From NCBI RefSeq assembly GCF_900116425.1, contig NZ_FPAS01000001.1:1042767-1106766 (forward strand): a stretch of 64,000 bases of DNA. The letters run 5' to 3'. A model generated the notes under the pieces. It was not told the origin of the DNA, did no database searches, and saw nothing but the letters and a program-made list of their open reading frames with translations. Positions 1-7,560 of this stretch are shown here, piece after piece (positions within the stretch are counted from its first letter, which is position 1; every line of letters starts with the position of its first letter). Both the position numbers and the translations under genes were made by a program. The stretch comes from Lishizhenia tianjinensis. Lineage in GTDB: Bacteria > Bacteroidota > Bacteroidia > Flavobacteriales_D > Crocinitomicaceae.

Positions 1-789
1 TAAGGCCGATTTAAAATCACTCCTGATATTTTCATCGCCAATAACATCCAAATCATCTTGCAATGAATTAGATAAACTTTTTACCGGAGAAATACCATTT
101 CTGATTTCATGGGCAACTACTTTTGCAAAATTCGCCCAAGCTTCAAATTCTTGAGCATTGGCTTGTTCTAAACTAAAGTGGAAGACCTTAAACTCTTGCC
201 GCCTGATCAACAGTTTCGTCATTTCAACTTTGATATCTTTTGGAAAGATAAATTCAAATTCTTTTGCCTCTAACACTACCTGATCATTGCTCTCCATAGA
301 TTTAAGTGTGGAATAAACCTTAAGACTGTATCCCTCCAATTCAGAGAAATTACTCACAACTTTATAAGAGAGAAGTTCAGAAACAGCATCACTTTGAAAA
401 ACCACTTCACCATTGCGGTTACAAATCAAAACAGCTTGTGCTTGCAACGCTACAAGACTTTGAAACAACACCAAATTATCCTCCAAAACGGCATCCTGAT
501 TCCAACGAATCTCCATGATCTCTTTCAAGGCTTCAAAAACTTCTGGAAAATCTGAACGAATAGGCACTTCGTTTTCATACTTATACTGGTGCAAAGTATT
601 ACTCAACTTTTTTTGAAAGCGAAATAAAAAACGAATTAATTCTAGGATGGAAAGTAGGATAAATCCTCCCAAAACAAAAGGAGTAACCACCCATTCTTTA
701 CTCCATAAAACAAAGCTAAAGCTCACCATCAAAACCAAGAGCATAACAACTCTAAGTCCCAAGAATATTGTAAATCTCTTGATTTTCAT
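1..789 (-). CDS. NtrB/NtrY-like sensor histidine kinase (partial)
   Basis: The first 263 codons of a membrane sensor kinase; the rest lies beyond the left edge. The ATG at 789 follows the stop codon of the response regulator gene by one base (TAGCATG), so the two are co-transcribed and probably translationally coupled. Two hydrophobic helices (about residues 5-25 and 30-50) precede a PAS-like segment (about 105-200). The HisKA dimerisation helix then carries the phospho-acceptor motif VVAHEIRNGISP with the H-E-x-x-N signature of NtrB-type kinases. The ATPase domain is missing from the window. Family knowledge: such kinases phosphorylate the partner NtrC-type regulator in response to an envelope or metabolic signal; the signal is unknown here. 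Confidence 0.85.
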   Translation of the reverse strand, partial: MKIKRFTIFLGLRVVMLLVLMVSFSFVLWSKEWVVTPFVLGGFILLSILELIRFLFRFQKKLSNTLHQYKYENEVPIRSDFPEVFEALKEIMEIRWNQDAVLEDNLVLFQSLVALQAQAVLICNRNGEVVFQSDAVSELLSYKVVSNFSELEGYSLKVYSTLKSMESNDQVVLEAKEFEFIFPKDIKVEMTKLLIRRQEFKVFHFSLEQANAQEFEAWANFAKVVAHEIRNGISPVKSLSNSLQDDLDVIGDENIRSDFKSAL

Positions 790-790
790 G

Positions 791-2176
791 CTACAGGTCG
801 TATTTTTCTAAACGTCTGTACAAAGCAGCTCTTGTTAAGCCTAAATCTTTTGCAGCTTTTGTCATATTTCCACGGTGTACTTTCAACGCTTCATTGATCA
901 AAGCTATTTCCATCTCCTGTAAATTCAGGTTGGCCAAAACACCGGGTCCGGCGTAAATTTCTTTCTTAGCCGCATTCACTAAATCACTGGCGTATATTAC
1001 ACCATCTTTGGCCAATACCACAGCGCGTTCAACCGCATGCTCTAATTCTCTAACGTTTCCAGGCCAACTGTAAGATCTCGCTTCATCTATGGCTTTCGGA
1101 CTAAACTCTATGGCTTCCTTCTTATATTTTCGTATAAACTTTTGCTTAAAAAAATGCAACAGATCATCTATATCTTCCCTTCTATTTCTTAAAGGGGGGA
1201 GAACAATCTCCACCGTATTTATCCTGTAGAGTAAATCCTGTCTAAACTTTCCTCCATCTAACAGCTCTTCCAAAGGCATGTTGGTTGCAGCTATCAAACG
1301 AACATCTATCTTTTTGGCTTTCGTGTCCCCTACGGCAATCACCTCTCTATTCTGAAGAACAGACAACATTTTCGCCTGTAGTGGTAAACTTAGATTTCCT
1401 ATTTCATCTAAAAACAAAGTTCCTTTATCGGCCAAAATCATTCTACCTTCCTTATCGGCATTAAGTCCTGTATACGCCCCTTTCTTTGCCCCAAAAAGTT
1501 CAGCTTCAAACAGCTGTTCGTGAACAGTTCCCAAATCAATTTTCACAAAGGCTTCTTCCTTACGCAAACTGGCTGCATGCAAGGCTTTGGCTACCAATTC
1601 TTTTCCCGTTCCGTTTTCGCCCAACACCAGAACATTGGCATCCGTTTCGGCCACCTGGGCTATGGTCGCTTTTAAATCGCGCATGACTTGAGAATCACCT
1701 ATCATCCCAAAGTCAAGCTCTGCAGCATTCTCCACAAAATCCATACGTTGTACGGCCTTCACCTTTTGTAACTCTTGAGTAGTTGATTTTAACTGAACAA
1801 CTTGCTCTAGAGTTTTTAACAAACGTGCATTCTCCCAAGGTTTTTTAACGAAATCCTTTGCACCCAACTTCATGGATTCTACTGCCAAATTAATTTCACT
1901 AAAAGCTGTCATTACGACTATGCTTAAGCTCGGAAACTTTGCAACCAATTCATTAAGAAAGCTCAAACCCTCTGCACCGCTCACCTCTCCCTTGGTATAA
2001 TTCATATCCATCATCAACACATCATACTCCTCCGCTTCAAGTGCTGCCAATAATTCTTCCTGAACACTGAACATGCTTACTTTCGAATAGTGTTTTTGCA
2101 CGACTAATTTCAACGCTATGAGTATATTCTCATCATCGTCAAACAAGGCAATTTTATTGGGATATTTCTGGGACAT
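791..2176 (-). CDS. Sigma-54-dependent NtrC-family response regulator
   Basis: Three domains in the classic order. Receiver (residues 1-125) has the acidic pocket DDD near 13-15, phospho-acceptor D57, T90 and K111. The AAA+ sigma-54 interaction domain (about 153-390) has Walker A GENGTGKE at 186-193 and Walker B TLFLDE at 253-258. The Fis-type helix-turn-helix lies at about 430-461. The sigma-54 contact loop, normally GAFTGA, reads GAYTGL at 233-238, a conservative F-to-Y change plus a less common last residue. Partner of the kinase that follows it. A 16-bp palindrome sits 18-33 bases before the start codon and recurs in front of the efflux operon, suggesting autoregulation and control of that pump (inference). 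Confidence 0.93.
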   Translation of the reverse strand: MSQKYPNKIALFDDDENILIALKLVVQKHYSKVSMFSVQEELLAALEAEEYDVLMMDMNYTKGEVSGAEGLSFLNELVAKFPSLSIVVMTAFSEINLAVESMKLGAKDFVKKPWENARLLKTLEQVVQLKSTTQELQKVKAVQRMDFVENAAELDFGMIGDSQVMRDLKATIAQVAETDANVLVLGENGTGKELVAKALHAASLRKEEAFVKIDLGTVHEQLFEAELFGAKKGAYTGLNADKEGRMILADKGTLFLDEIGNLSLPLQAKMLSVLQNREVIAVGDTKAKKIDVRLIAATNMPLEELLDGGKFRQDLLYRINTVEIVLPPLRNRREDIDDLLHFFKQKFIRKYKKEAIEFSPKAIDEARSYSWPGNVRELEHAVERAVVLAKDGVIYASDLVNAAKKEIYAGPGVLANLNLQEMEIALINEALKVHRGNMTKAAKDLGLTRAALYRRLEKYDL

Positions 2177-2193
2177 ACTTTAAAAATAAGGAT

Positions 2194-2209
2194 TGTTCGA
2201 TAATGAACA
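2194..2209. promoter_or_regulatory. Palindromic operator upstream of the NtrC-type regulator
   Basis: TGTTCGATAATGAACA: inverted repeat TGTTC-N6-GAACA, 18 bases upstream of the regulator ATG and just upstream of a possible -7 element (TATTTTTA on the minus strand, 2181-2188). The same 16 bases with one mismatch occur at 7343-7358 in front of the efflux operon. A site this close to the core promoter would suit negative autoregulation. Binding by the regulator encoded here is inferred. Confidence 0.6.
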
Positions 2210-2232
2210 CTTTTTTCGTTGTTTTATTTTTG

Positions 2233-2325
2233 CCCCCCCCACACCTAAAGGATGTGGGCCGCGTCTTCCGCTATAGTCCTCCCCCAATAAACTTGGGGTT
2301 GCGGGCTGCCGCTTCAACCGCTGGT
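2233..2325. repeat. GC-rich multi-hairpin intergenic repeat-like element
   Basis: A GC-rich island in AT-rich surroundings between the NTF2-like gene and the regulator gene. It contains a run of eight C, then three consecutive small hairpins: CCCACACC/GGaTGTGGG (about 2237-2258), CCCCAA/TTGGGG (about 2282-2298) and GCGG/CCGC (about 2301-2312). This architecture resembles the dispersed palindromic intergenic repeats of Bacteroidota genomes. Only one copy is in this window, so repetition is not shown. It lacks a U-tract in either direction and is not a classic terminator. Confidence 0.4.
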
Positions 2326-2328
2326 AGA

Positions 2329-2757
2329 TTAATCTTCTTCCAACAGTTCCCCCGTTGAAGATTTGGCGATGATCCACCATTTACCCTCCATTTGAATTAG
2401 GGTAATATAATCCGTCCATTCTACTATTCCTTCCAACCTCACAATTGCCTTTGCCTGTGCTATATTACCCGTAACACTCAATTCGCTATAGGTCCCAGAG
2501 ATATTCAATTCTTTCCAATGTGCATTGAAAAATCCAAACATCTCCGCTCTGTTCACCTTCTTATACGCCTTTGCTCCTTGCTCCCATGGACTTATATAGG
2601 TCAACTGAAAATCTTCATGAAAAACAGTTTTCAAACCCGTGGTGTCTCCAGCTTTATAATATTCTAAGTAAGACTCCACAGCCGTCTTCGGTGAATGCTG
2701 CTGAGCATTTAACAAGCCTGCTATTAACAACAATAATAAATTCAATATATGCTTCAT
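2329..2757 (-). CDS. Secreted NTF2-like (SnoaL/lumazine-binding-like fold) protein
   Basis: 142 residues with a clear signal peptide (MKHILNLLLLLIAGLLNAQ). The remainder matches the cystatin-like NTF2 fold: opening helix AVESYLEYYKAGDTTGL, a following F-H-E-D-F segment, and a C-terminal strand GKWWIIAKSS. Proteins of this type in Bacteroidota are usually annotated as nuclear transport factor 2 or DUF4440-like; some are enzymes and many only bind small ligands. No catalytic residues can be assigned. It is probably periplasmic. It lies alone between the efflux operon terminator and the palindromic repeat, on the same strand as the two-component genes. Its function is unknown. Confidence 0.7.
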   Translation of the reverse strand: MKHILNLLLLLIAGLLNAQQHSPKTAVESYLEYYKAGDTTGLKTVFHEDFQLTYISPWEQGAKAYKKVNRAEMFGFFNAHWKELNISGTYSELSVTGNIAQAKAIVRLEGIVEWTDYITLIQMEGKWWIIAKSSTGELLEED

Positions 2758-2785
2758 TTCACACTAATTTTAAAAGATAAAACTT

Positions 2786-2885
2786 AAAAAAGGGGAGCAA
2801 CAACCTATGTATAAACTACTTGTACCTTCAGGTCGATTTATATTGTACTGCTAAAACAAATTCAATCACTTTTAATGTGCTCCCC
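2786..2885 (-). terminator. Terminator-like long-loop inverted repeat after the efflux operon
   Basis: On the minus strand, GGGGAGCA (2878-2885) begins 8 bases after the permease stop codon and pairs perfectly with TGCTCCCC (2792-2799), followed by six T. The stem is 8 bp, but the loop is 78 bases, far longer than usual, and contains a small ACCT/AGGT hairpin. It could be a terminator, an mRNA 3' structure or a small RNA. Confidence 0.45.
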
Positions 2886-2892
2886 AATAACT

Positions 2893-5307
2893 TTACTCTA
2901 CTCGTATGGTATCTATAGGGTTTGATTTAGACACCTTGATTCCATGATATATCACCGTAATTAAAACAAGAACCAAAGCGATAAGCAAACTCAAGATTAG
3001 ACTTCCTATTTGCAAGTTTGTGTGGTAGGCAAAATCATCTAACCAACTGCTCCACAAGAAATAAACAACTGGAGTAGCTAAAACAAATGCACCTATCATG
3101 AGCCAAACAAAATCTTTGGCAATTATCCACATTACTTGAACATCTGTTGCACCCAACACCTTGCGTATCCCAATTTCTTTCGATCTGGCTTGTATGCTGT
3201 AGCTCAAAATGGAGAACAAACCAAAACTTGCCAAAATGATGGATACGGCTGAAAAAAACATGAATATGGTAAAGAGCTTATTTTCGTCTCTATAGTTTTC
3301 CGCTATATCTTGATCGTAAAAACTCAAATCAAAGGCATGCGTTTTTACGGTTTTATTCCATTCCTCTTCTAAATAACTCAAGGTCTTTGTGTAGTCACCT
3401 TCTTTGAACCGAATAGATACCGTAGTTCCTCCTTGCAAACTTGGGTTATAGAGCAGAATAAGCGGCTCTAGTTTATTGTGTAAACTCTGAAAATTAAAAT
3501 CATCAATCACCCCGATCACTTTTCCGTCATTTTCGGCTTGATTATCGGCCAGTAAGCCCCACTGTACACGTTTGTTCAAAGGTTCATCTTCCCAACCAAA
3601 TTCCTTAACGGCTGTCTGATTCACGATAAAACCTTGTTGTGCATCTGTAGGAAATTTAGACGAAAAGAACCTTCCTTGAGTGAGCTTTAAGCCCAATACT
3701 TCCGCAAAGTATTCGTCCACAAATAAGCACTTTACAGTTCTTTCTTGTAGCCTTTCCCCATCTTCTATTCTAAACATAATTTCAGGACTACCACCTGTGG
3801 GTAAATTACTGCGTGAATAACTTTTAATTCTATCATCATTCTTTAATAAATCTATCCAAGGCAAGGCATTCTTTCTGGCCGTAGTATCACTGGGCAGCGT
3901 AACTGTAACTAAGTTTTCTTTATCAAAACCTAAATTTTTAGAACGAATGTACTCCAGTTGATCTCCCACCAAAAAGGAACCTGTTATCATGAATATGGAA
4001 AACAGAAATTGTAGACCAATTAATAATTTTCTAAACAAGCCAACACTCCCCTCTTTCTGTTGTGTTCCCTTCAACACTGTAGTAGGTTTTAGATTTGATA
4101 ATATGAAGGCAGGATACGCCCCAGAAAGCAAAGCGATAAAAACAAATATCCCCAATTCAATAGCCAACACTTTCGGAGTAAACACATCCCATGCTACAAT
4201 ATATTTTCCAGAAACTTGATTAAATTGTTCTAGAAAGATTTCAGTCAACATGAGGCCAATAAGCATAGAAACGGCTGTGAGCAAACAACTCTCTAAAATG
4301 AATTGACGCATAATGCTCGAATTACTTGCTCCAAGGGTTTTTCTTACCCCTACTTCTTTAGACCTTTTTCTTTGCTGGGCTAAACTCAAATTAATGAAGT
4401 TAAAAGCAGCTATCAAAAGCAAGAAAAAGCCGAGTAAAACAAAGATATAAAGTGTACTTTTCTTCCCTTTCGGCAAATCGTATTCATGCCTATTATCAAA
4501 ATGAACATCTTTCAGTGCCGTAAGTCTAAAATCATGCGATGCCTCTGAACCATTGGCTTGTCCCCAAGGTAAAACATACTTCTCATTGACCTCATCCAAC
4601 TCATCCTCAAAGTCATAAGGATCTATAGTTTCCTTCATTAAAATAAAGGTAAAAACGCCTATTCTAAACCAGTCTTGCGTAAATACATCTCGTGTTTGCT
4701 GTGGTAGTGTAGACATGGACACAACGGCTTTGAATTGCATTTCTGAATTTGGCTTTACATCTTCAATGACCCCAGTCACCCGCAACATGGAGTTGTTCAT
4801 TTTCAATTGCTTGTTCAACACATCTGTAGCACCAAAAACTTTTAGGGCCAAAGTCTTGGTTAACACCACCGTATTTGGGGCCTTTAACGCGTCTTTCGGA
4901 TCACCTTGAATAAATTCGTAGGTAAACACATCAAACAAAGTACTATCTGTAAAGCGAATATTATCGGTTTTGTAAACGGTATTATCCACCGTTAATTCCA
5001 CTTCACCTCCACCACCAAAAAAGCGAACATAATTTTCAACCAAAGGGTAATCGCGTTTAAGGGTTGGACCCACCGCCATGTTGGTAACGGCCGCCTGCAT
5101 ATCTCCTCCTAAATCAAGGGTGGTAGTTAAACGATAAATCCTGTCCTTTTTTTCGTGATAATTATCGTAAGAGAGCTCGTCAATAACATATAAGCCAATT
5201 AAGGTACTGGCGGCTATACCAACGGCCAATCCAATGACATTCAACAAGGTGTACACCCTATTTCCAAGAAGATTTCTCCACAATACTTTTAACTGATTTC
5301 CTAGCAT
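2893..5307 (-). CDS. ABC transporter permease, duplicated MacB/FtsX type
   Basis: 804 residues, built from two tandem MacB_PCD-FtsX units. N-terminal helix at about 15-40, a periplasmic domain to about 280, three helices at about 286-410, another at 430-452 (start of the second unit), a second periplasmic domain, then three helices in the last 120 residues. Both membrane units carry the cytoplasmic motif R-S/A-K-E-(V/I)-G-(V/I)-R-K-x-L-G-A. This long architecture is typical of Bacteroidota. It follows the ATPase gene by 6 bases and forms a tripartite MacAB-like exporter with it and the adaptor. MacB-type systems use mechanotransmission to export peptides, lipoproteins or drugs from the periplasm; substrate unknown. 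No TolC-like gene is in the window. Confidence 0.92.
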   Translation of the reverse strand: MLGNQLKVLWRNLLGNRVYTLLNVIGLAVGIAASTLIGLYVIDELSYDNYHEKKDRIYRLTTTLDLGGDMQAAVTNMAVGPTLKRDYPLVENYVRFFGGGGEVELTVDNTVYKTDNIRFTDSTLFDVFTYEFIQGDPKDALKAPNTVVLTKTLALKVFGATDVLNKQLKMNNSMLRVTGVIEDVKPNSEMQFKAVVSMSTLPQQTRDVFTQDWFRIGVFTFILMKETIDPYDFEDELDEVNEKYVLPWGQANGSEASHDFRLTALKDVHFDNRHEYDLPKGKKSTLYIFVLLGFFLLLIAAFNFINLSLAQQRKRSKEVGVRKTLGASNSSIMRQFILESCLLTAVSMLIGLMLTEIFLEQFNQVSGKYIVAWDVFTPKVLAIELGIFVFIALLSGAYPAFILSNLKPTTVLKGTQQKEGSVGLFRKLLIGLQFLFSIFMITGSFLVGDQLEYIRSKNLGFDKENLVTVTLPSDTTARKNALPWIDLLKNDDRIKSYSRSNLPTGGSPEIMFRIEDGERLQERTVKCLFVDEYFAEVLGLKLTQGRFFSSKFPTDAQQGFIVNQTAVKEFGWEDEPLNKRVQWGLLADNQAENDGKVIGVIDDFNFQSLHNKLEPLILLYNPSLQGGTTVSIRFKEGDYTKTLSYLEEEWNKTVKTHAFDLSFYDQDIAENYRDENKLFTIFMFFSAVSIILASFGLFSILSYSIQARSKEIGIRKVLGATDVQVMWIIAKDFVWLMIGAFVLATPVVYFLWSSWLDDFAYHTNLQIGSLILSLLIALVLVLITVIYHGIKVSKSNPIDTIRVE

Positions 5308-5313
5308 CTTCTC

Positions 5314-6003
5314 TTATAATTGATTTACAGCTTCCACACGTTCAGTAAGTAATTTACCATCGCGTAATTCTATGATTCGTTGCGCAACTTTAGCGTCATT
5401 GGATGAATGCGTCACCATAACTATGGTAGTACCTGCAGCATTTAAGCCTTTTAAGATGTCAAGTACCTCATTTCCAAAATGACTATCCAAGTTTCCCGTA
5501 GGCTCATCGGCCAATACCAATTTAGGTTCTGTTACCACGGCTCTTGCCACGGCCACACGTTGTTGTTGTCCGCCCGACAACTGCGAAGGATAATGGTTCT
5601 TGCGGTGCGCTATCCCCATTTTCTCCAAAACCCTATCTACTTTCTGTTTGCGTTCACTTTTAGGAATATTTAAATATTGAAGCGGAAGCTCCACATTTTC
5701 TCCCACCGTTAATTCATCAATTAAGTTGAAGTTTTGAAACACAAAACCTATGGTGTTTTTTCTCACATCTGTTCTTTCATTCGCTTTTAAAGACGACACA
5801 TCTTTACCATCTAAAAAATAAGAACCGCTATCTGCATTATCCAACATCCCAATAATGTTCAATAAAGTTGACTTTCCACAACCTGAAGCCCCCATAATGG
5901 CTACAAATTCACCTTGATTAATAGTTATACTCAACCCATTCACGGCCAAAGTTTCAACCGCAGAGGTTCTGTATTTCTTTACAATATTTTCTAATTTCAA
6001 CAT
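5314..6003 (-). CDS. ABC transporter ATP-binding protein, MacB/LolD type
   Basis: 229 residues, normal length for a stand-alone MacB/LolD-type ATPase. It shows Walker A GASGCGKST (about 38-46), Q-loop in VFQNFNLI, signature LSGGQQQR (about 142-149), Walker B LVLADEPTGNLDS and H-loop VTHSS. The T-G-N-L-D-S D-loop is characteristic of the MacB/LolD/FtsE subfamily. The ATG lies one base after the adaptor stop codon, so it belongs to the same operon (adaptor, ATPase, permease). It would power the export cycle from the cytoplasmic face of the inner membrane. Confidence 0.95.
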   Translation of the reverse strand: MLKLENIVKKYRTSAVETLAVNGLSITINQGEFVAIMGASGCGKSTLLNIIGMLDNADSGSYFLDGKDVSSLKANERTDVRKNTIGFVFQNFNLIDELTVGENVELPLQYLNIPKSERKQKVDRVLEKMGIAHRKNHYPSQLSGGQQQRVAVARAVVTEPKLVLADEPTGNLDSHFGNEVLDILKGLNAAGTTIVMVTHSSNDAKVAQRIIELRDGKLLTERVEAVNQL

Positions 6004-6004
6004 A

Positions 6005-7246
6005 TTAGTTCTGTATTAATATCTCATCTTCTTTACTATAACCTTCGTAAGAACTCATTATAAATTCTTCTCCTTTTTCCACGCCTTCAATCACCTGGTA
6101 ATACTGTGGGTTTTGTTTGCCTAAAACTATTTTGCGTTTGTAGGCTCTACCTTCTTTTACAACGTATACAAATTTTCCTCCCGACGATGAAAAATAGGAT
6201 CCGCGGGGAATTTTAAGGGTTTCCTCTTTTCCACTAATTGCAATGGCCACTTGAAAACTTTGTCCTCTACCTAAATTCTCAGGAAGTTCATCCTCAAAAA
6301 ACAACTCAATTTCAAACTGACCATTCACCACATTTTGTTTCACACGAGTAATGGATAAATGAAAGCTTTTTCCCTGTACTTTAATCTCTGCTTTTTGTCC
6401 AACCACTACTCTATTTAAATAATGCTGATCTACTAAAGCCACAATTTTATAAGCTCCTGGAACATCCACACGGGCTACAATTTCATTAGCTGCTAAGACC
6501 TGACCTATTTCCACATCAAACGAAGTTAAACGACCACTCAAGGGAACTAAAACCTGCATTTCTTCAATTTTAGAGCGTATCATTTCAAGGTTTCTTTCCA
6601 TCAAAGCTATGGATGCTTTTATCCTATCATTCTGCACCTTCAAATAATGCTTATCCTCTTCTAAGCGCTGTTTCAAAACCTTTAAGCGATTTGTAGTATA
6701 GCTTTTTTCTTCTTTTTGCTTTTCATATTCCAATTGAGCCAAGCCTTTCATGACAAATACAGCAGAATCCCCTTTAAAACTTCTACTGATATTTTCTTTC
6801 TCTTTCAGCGTTAAAGCATAATCATCTTCTAACCTTCTCAAGTTTTGATGAAGTGTAATTTGTGTATTCCTCAAGTTATTCAATTGCTCCACTACTTGGG
6901 TTTCTCTTTGCATGTATTCTAAAACCAAAGCTTCATTTTGCAAGGCAAGTAAAACTTCACCTGCTTTTACGGTATCACCATCTTCTTTGTACTTATAAAG
7001 AACAGCTCCCCCCTCCTTGGCATCTATTAAAATAGTTCGTTTCGGTTGAACGGTACCATTGGCGATGACTATTTCCTGAAATTCGCCAAAACTCACTTTA
7101 CCTAATTTGATTTGTTTGAAAGGAACTTGTACAATATTATTATTAAGATAAACCGTCAACAACGCACCCAGCAAGAAAACACTACCCACCAAGTAGATTT
7201 TAACCTTATGTTTTTCCCAAAAACTTTTTTCAATTTCTATGTCCAC
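6005..7246 (-). CDS. Efflux periplasmic adaptor (HlyD/MacA-like membrane fusion protein)
   Basis: Membrane fusion protein of about 413 residues: one N-terminal helix (KIYLVGSVFLLGALLTVYL), a lipoyl-like half motif (GTVQPKRTILIDAKEGG), a long coiled-coil hairpin (about 110-230), second lipoyl half, beta-barrel, and membrane-proximal domain. It links the inner-membrane exporter to an outer-membrane channel. I place the start at the GTG at 7246: AAAGGAGG lies just upstream, the protein then begins VDIEIEKSF as expected for the family, and the sigma-54-like promoter at 7273-7289 would begin transcription downstream of the alternative in-frame TTG at 7312. First gene of the efflux operon. Confidence 0.9.
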   Translation of the reverse strand: MDIEIEKSFWEKHKVKIYLVGSVFLLGALLTVYLNNNIVQVPFKQIKLGKVSFGEFQEIVIANGTVQPKRTILIDAKEGGAVLYKYKEDGDTVKAGEVLLALQNEALVLEYMQRETQVVEQLNNLRNTQITLHQNLRRLEDDYALTLKEKENISRSFKGDSAVFVMKGLAQLEYEKQKEEKSYTTNRLKVLKQRLEEDKHYLKVQNDRIKASIALMERNLEMIRSKIEEMQVLVPLSGRLTSFDVEIGQVLAANEIVARVDVPGAYKIVALVDQHYLNRVVVGQKAEIKVQGKSFHLSITRVKQNVVNGQFEIELFFEDELPENLGRGQSFQVAIAISGKEETLKIPRGSYFSSSGGKFVYVVKEGRAYKRKIVLGKQNPQYYQVIEGVEKGEEFIMSSYEGYSKEDEILIQN

Positions 7247-7272
7247 AACCTCCTTTAATTTTACAAGAGCTA

Positions 7273-7289
7273 GCGAATGATTGTGCCAA
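7273..7289 (-). promoter_or_regulatory. Candidate sigma-54 promoter of the efflux operon
   Basis: Minus-strand sequence TTGGCACAATCATTCGC. The -24 box TTGGCAC is perfect; the -12 element reads TTCGC instead of TTGC, so the GC is shifted by one base. It lies 27 bases before the GTG start and about 55-90 bases downstream of tandem palindromic sites, the spacing expected for a sigma-54 activator. Together with the NtrC-type regulator encoded nearby this is a reasonable but not certain call. Confidence 0.45.
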
Positions 7290-7342
7290 AAAGTCAAACC
7301 CTTAAAAATCAAGACAAAACAAAATAAGAACTCTTCATTAAG

Positions 7343-7379
7343 TGTACGATAATGAACAGAACGCGTACGATATCGTACA
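7343..7379. promoter_or_regulatory. Tandem upstream activating sites for the NtrC-type regulator
   Basis: Two palindromes 21 bp apart, about two helical turns: TGTACGATAATGAACA at 7343-7358 and CGTACGATATCGTACA at 7364-7379 (inner GTACGATATCGTAC is a perfect 14-bp palindrome). The first differs by one base from the operator at 2194-2209 before the regulator gene; the second matches it at 11-12 of 16 positions. They fit upstream activating sequences for the sigma-54-like promoter at 7273-7289. Confidence 0.6.
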
Positions 7380-7480
7380 GAAAATAAAGCCCTTCAGAAA
7401 AAAAGAATCCCCCTCTAAGGTTGTAGTCCAAGGAATTACAATTAAAAACAACGCTTTCTTGAAAACTATCTCCAATAAAC

Positions 7481-7511
7481 TTTTTAAACAGAATAAAAGG
7501 TGCTAAATTTG
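7481..7511 (+). promoter_or_regulatory. Bacteroidota-type promoter of carB
   Basis: -33 box TTTT (7481-7484), 19-base spacer, -7 box TAAATTTG (7504-7511) matching TAnnTTTG exactly, about 50 bases before the carB ATG. The stretch 7247-7560 between the divergent efflux and carB genes otherwise holds the sigma-54-like promoter and the tandem operator sites. Confidence 0.6.
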
Positions 7512-7560
7512 CCCCCAATTTGGTTTAACATTTTTGGAAACAAAAAAAAATTAGTTCAGA

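Noticed and set aside
1516-1530. TGTTCGTGAACA inside the regulator coding region as a further operator copy
   Set aside because: Spacer of 2 bases instead of 6, inside coding sequence and encoding VHEQ; coincidence.
2180-2380. A 66-codon frame across the palindromic repeat
   Set aside because: It runs through hairpins and the end of the NTF2-like gene; arginine- and glycine-rich translation without coding signature.
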